From contig NZ_JAUYSS010000072.1 of the NCBI RefSeq assembly GCF_030695525.1, positions 62,001-126,000 on the forward strand: a stretch of 64,000 bases of DNA, in the 5' to 3' direction. This DNA is from Daejeonella sp. Lineage in GTDB: Bacteria > Bacteroidota > Bacteroidia > Sphingobacteriales > Sphingobacteriaceae. The notes beneath the pieces were generated by a model. It searched no databases. It worked only from the letters and a program-made list of their open reading frames with translations, and was not told the DNA's origin. Each line of letters starts with the position of its first letter. Position 1 is the first letter of the stretch. The translations under genes and the position numbers were made by a program. This document shows positions 62,879 to 64,000 of the stretch, piece after piece.

Positions 62879-63508
62879 ATGATAGAATCAATCGTTTCAG
62901 GAATAGGATTGGGATTTGTGCTTTCGTTTCTAACCGGACCTGTATTTTTTGCTCTGATAAAAACCAGTATTGAAAAAGGGTTTTCGGCAGGTGTTTCACT
63001 TGCCGGAGGAGTAGTTGTCAGTGATGTTTTTTATGTAGGCATTAGTTTGTACAGTACATCATTTATTGCACTCGAAAACACCTATCGTCTTCAAATAGGT
63101 ATTGCAGGCAGTTCTATCCTGTTTATAATTGGACTCTATTATCTTTTCAAGAAAGTTAAAGTGAATTATGAGCAGACCAATTCTAAACGAAAAAATACCG
63201 GTTATTTTATCAAGGGATTTTTGATGTGCATTTTCAACCCGGCTATTTTACTTTACTGGCTGAGTGTAACCAGCAGTGTTATATCCATTTCCGGAGAAAT
63301 TAAACCATCCCAAATTATTCCATTCTTCGGATCAATCCTGATCACCCAGTTCAGCCTCGATGTTTTAAAAGCATATTATGCAAATAAACTAAGATACAGG
63401 ATAAAGGAAAAGAATATTGCCAGATTAAATCGTGTTGCCGGAGTACTTATACTGATCTTCGCTGCCCGTTTAATATTTAATTTAATGACAGGGCACTCAC
63501 TTATTTAA
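62879..63508 (+). CDS. LysE-family exporter
   Basis: This 209-aa protein of about six helices has the LysE/RhtB opening GLGFVLSFLTGPVFFALIKT and the internal FLMCIFNPAILLYWLSV. Members export amino acids such as lysine, threonine or homoserine lactones; the substrate here is unknown. It is divergent from the sugar transporter gene across 142 bases. A heptamer array begins directly after the stop. Confidence 0.85.
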   Translation: MIESIVSGIGLGFVLSFLTGPVFFALIKTSIEKGFSAGVSLAGGVVVSDVFYVGISLYSTSFIALENTYRLQIGIAGSSILFIIGLYYLFKKVKVNYEQTNSKRKNTGYFIKGFLMCIFNPAILLYWLSVTSSVISISGEIKPSQIIPFFGSILITQFSLDVLKAYYANKLRYRIKEKNIARLNRVAGVLILIFAARLIFNLMTGHSLI

Positions 63509-63557
63509 TTGACAGTTGACAGTTGATAATTGAATTAGTATTGAGTATTGAGACAGA
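63509..63557 (+). repeat. Heptamer array flush with the lysE-like stop codon
   Basis: Seven period-7 units begin at the base after TAA (63506-63508): TTGACAG twice, TTGATAA, TTGAATT, AGTATTG twice, AGACAGA. The unit differs from the arrays at 6761 and 57983. Confidence 0.7.
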
Positions 63558-63603
63558 ATCTTAATTTCAATTGAATCACATAATTTGGCTGAAGAAGAAA
63601 TAC

Positions 63604-63638
63604 AACTTATAACTTACAACCTATAACTTACAACTTCC
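63604..63638. repeat. Heptamer array flush with the downstream stop codon
   Basis: Five period-7 units (AACTTAT, AACTTAC, AACCTAT, AACTTAC, AACTTCC) end at 63638, exactly next to the stop codon (63639-63641) of the minus-strand gene. Together with 63509-63557 they bracket the gap between two convergent genes. Confidence 0.75.
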
Positions 63639-64000
63639 TTAGTAAGCACGTTGATTCTTTCCTTCCACCCAGTTCATAAAGGCCTTATTTACGACCTTGT
63701 TACCACCTGGTGTAGGATAATTGCCTGAGAAATACCAATCCCCAAGATGGCCTGGAATTGCTTTATGAAGATTATCCAAGGTCTGGTATATTACCTTTAC
63801 CTCAGTTTTGATTTCTTTGGGGGTTATGATCAGGGCAATCCTATCAGAAATTTCCTGATCTGTGAACTGACTGTAGATCTCCTGAACAAAATTTTCAGTC
63901 TGCTTATTCCCAAGTTTCTCGGATTCAATACAGTTCTGATAAACTCTGTCGATAATATCTTCTCTACCAGTTTCCCTCAAAAGTGAAATTGCAGCCTCAA
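63639..64000 (-). CDS. Probable amidophosphoribosyltransferase, C-terminal part (runs off window)
   Basis: This is the last 119 or so residues of a gene whose start lies beyond 64000; the frame is open to the window edge. The visible tail includes QEIYSQFTDQEISDRIA, IKTEVKVIYQTLDNLHKAI and the ending GDWYFSGNYPTPGGNKVVN. This matches my recollection of the long (about 600-residue) Bacteroidota amidophosphoribosyltransferase-type protein, which starts purine synthesis. The glutaminase and PRPP-binding parts are outside the window, so the call is moderate. Confidence 0.6.
   Translation of the reverse strand, partial: EAAISLLRETGREDIIDRVYQNCIESEKLGNKQTENFVQEIYSQFTDQEISDRIALIITPKEIKTEVKVIYQTLDNLHKAIPGHLGDWYFSGNYPTPGGNKVVNKAFMNWVEGKNQRAY

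Overview
The window looks like an ordinary chromosomal segment of a Bacteroidota bacterium, most likely from the order Sphingobacteriales (Pedobacter-like). The evidence is the protein families present (DUF4294, DUF4783, NamZ/DUF1343, HU-CCDC81/SPOR, BshB1, L-lysine 6-transaminase, FucP-type sugar carriers), the near absence of Shine-Dalgarno sites, and repeated matches to the Bacteroidota -7 promoter element TAnnTTTG. No phage, plasmid, insertion sequence, CRISPR array, rRNA or tRNA was seen. Almost all of the DNA is coding. The exceptions are two repeat-rich gaps (1-1090 and 7795-8432), which share a diverged 486-bp dispersed repeat.

Layout: 1-1090 holds nested palindromes and repeat copy 1. 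1091-4168 is an ECF sigma-factor cluster: a lipoprotein, the sigma factor, a protein with an inner-membrane helix plus an outer-membrane barrel, and two small lipoproteins. 4170-7794 holds a LolC/E-type permease, NamZ muramidase and Fmt. 8433-13956 holds a PabC-like enzyme, an RluD-like pseudouridine synthase, a DUF6588-like protein, a D-cysteine desulfhydrase-like enzyme and lysine 6-transaminase. 14016-15852 is a minus-strand operon of DUF4294, glutathione peroxidase and BshB1 (bacillithiol). 15967-21357 holds RelA/SpoT, Fur, PurA and PabB. 21381-24221 is a minus-strand block of DUF4783, NadC, PlsY and an M48 protease. 24302-32165 holds GpmI, Lon (with a consensus sigma-54 promoter), envelope proteins including an LpxR-like lipid A deacylase, and ArfB. 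32267-36825 holds Cmk, ribosomal protein S1, PyrR and PyrB.

36979-46104 is a tight seven-gene operon: a large TPR protein, a plugless TonB-receptor-like barrel, an HU-like/SPOR membrane protein, ExbB, ExbD, a TonB-like protein and FolC. It reads as a dedicated energised envelope machine. 46198-53385 holds an SDR oxidoreductase, two APC permeases, a membrane pyrophosphatase and a MarC protein. 53515-57411 holds an RsmB-like methyltransferase, a periplasmic-binding-like lipoprotein and GuaA. 57506-64000 holds a YdeI/OmdA protein, an NlpC/P60 lipoprotein, a UbiD decarboxylase, a dCMP deaminase, a sugar MFS carrier, a LysE exporter and the 3' end of a probable amidophosphoribosyltransferase gene.

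The least ordinary features are regulatory or structural. (1) Period-7 tandem arrays sit flush against start or stop codons; one fills the whole namZ-fmt gap with exactly 17 heptamers. (2) The 486-bp repeat pair contains two long invariant blocks and conserved hairpins. (3) lon has a perfect sigma-54 promoter with a candidate upstream activator site. (4) gpmI, cmk and guaA have -7 elements so close to the start codon that their mRNAs should be leaderless or nearly so. (5) There is a candidate trans-envelope regulator beside the ECF sigma factor. (6) There is the TPR-barrel-TonB operon. Functions are assigned by recognising family motifs by eye; no database search was run.
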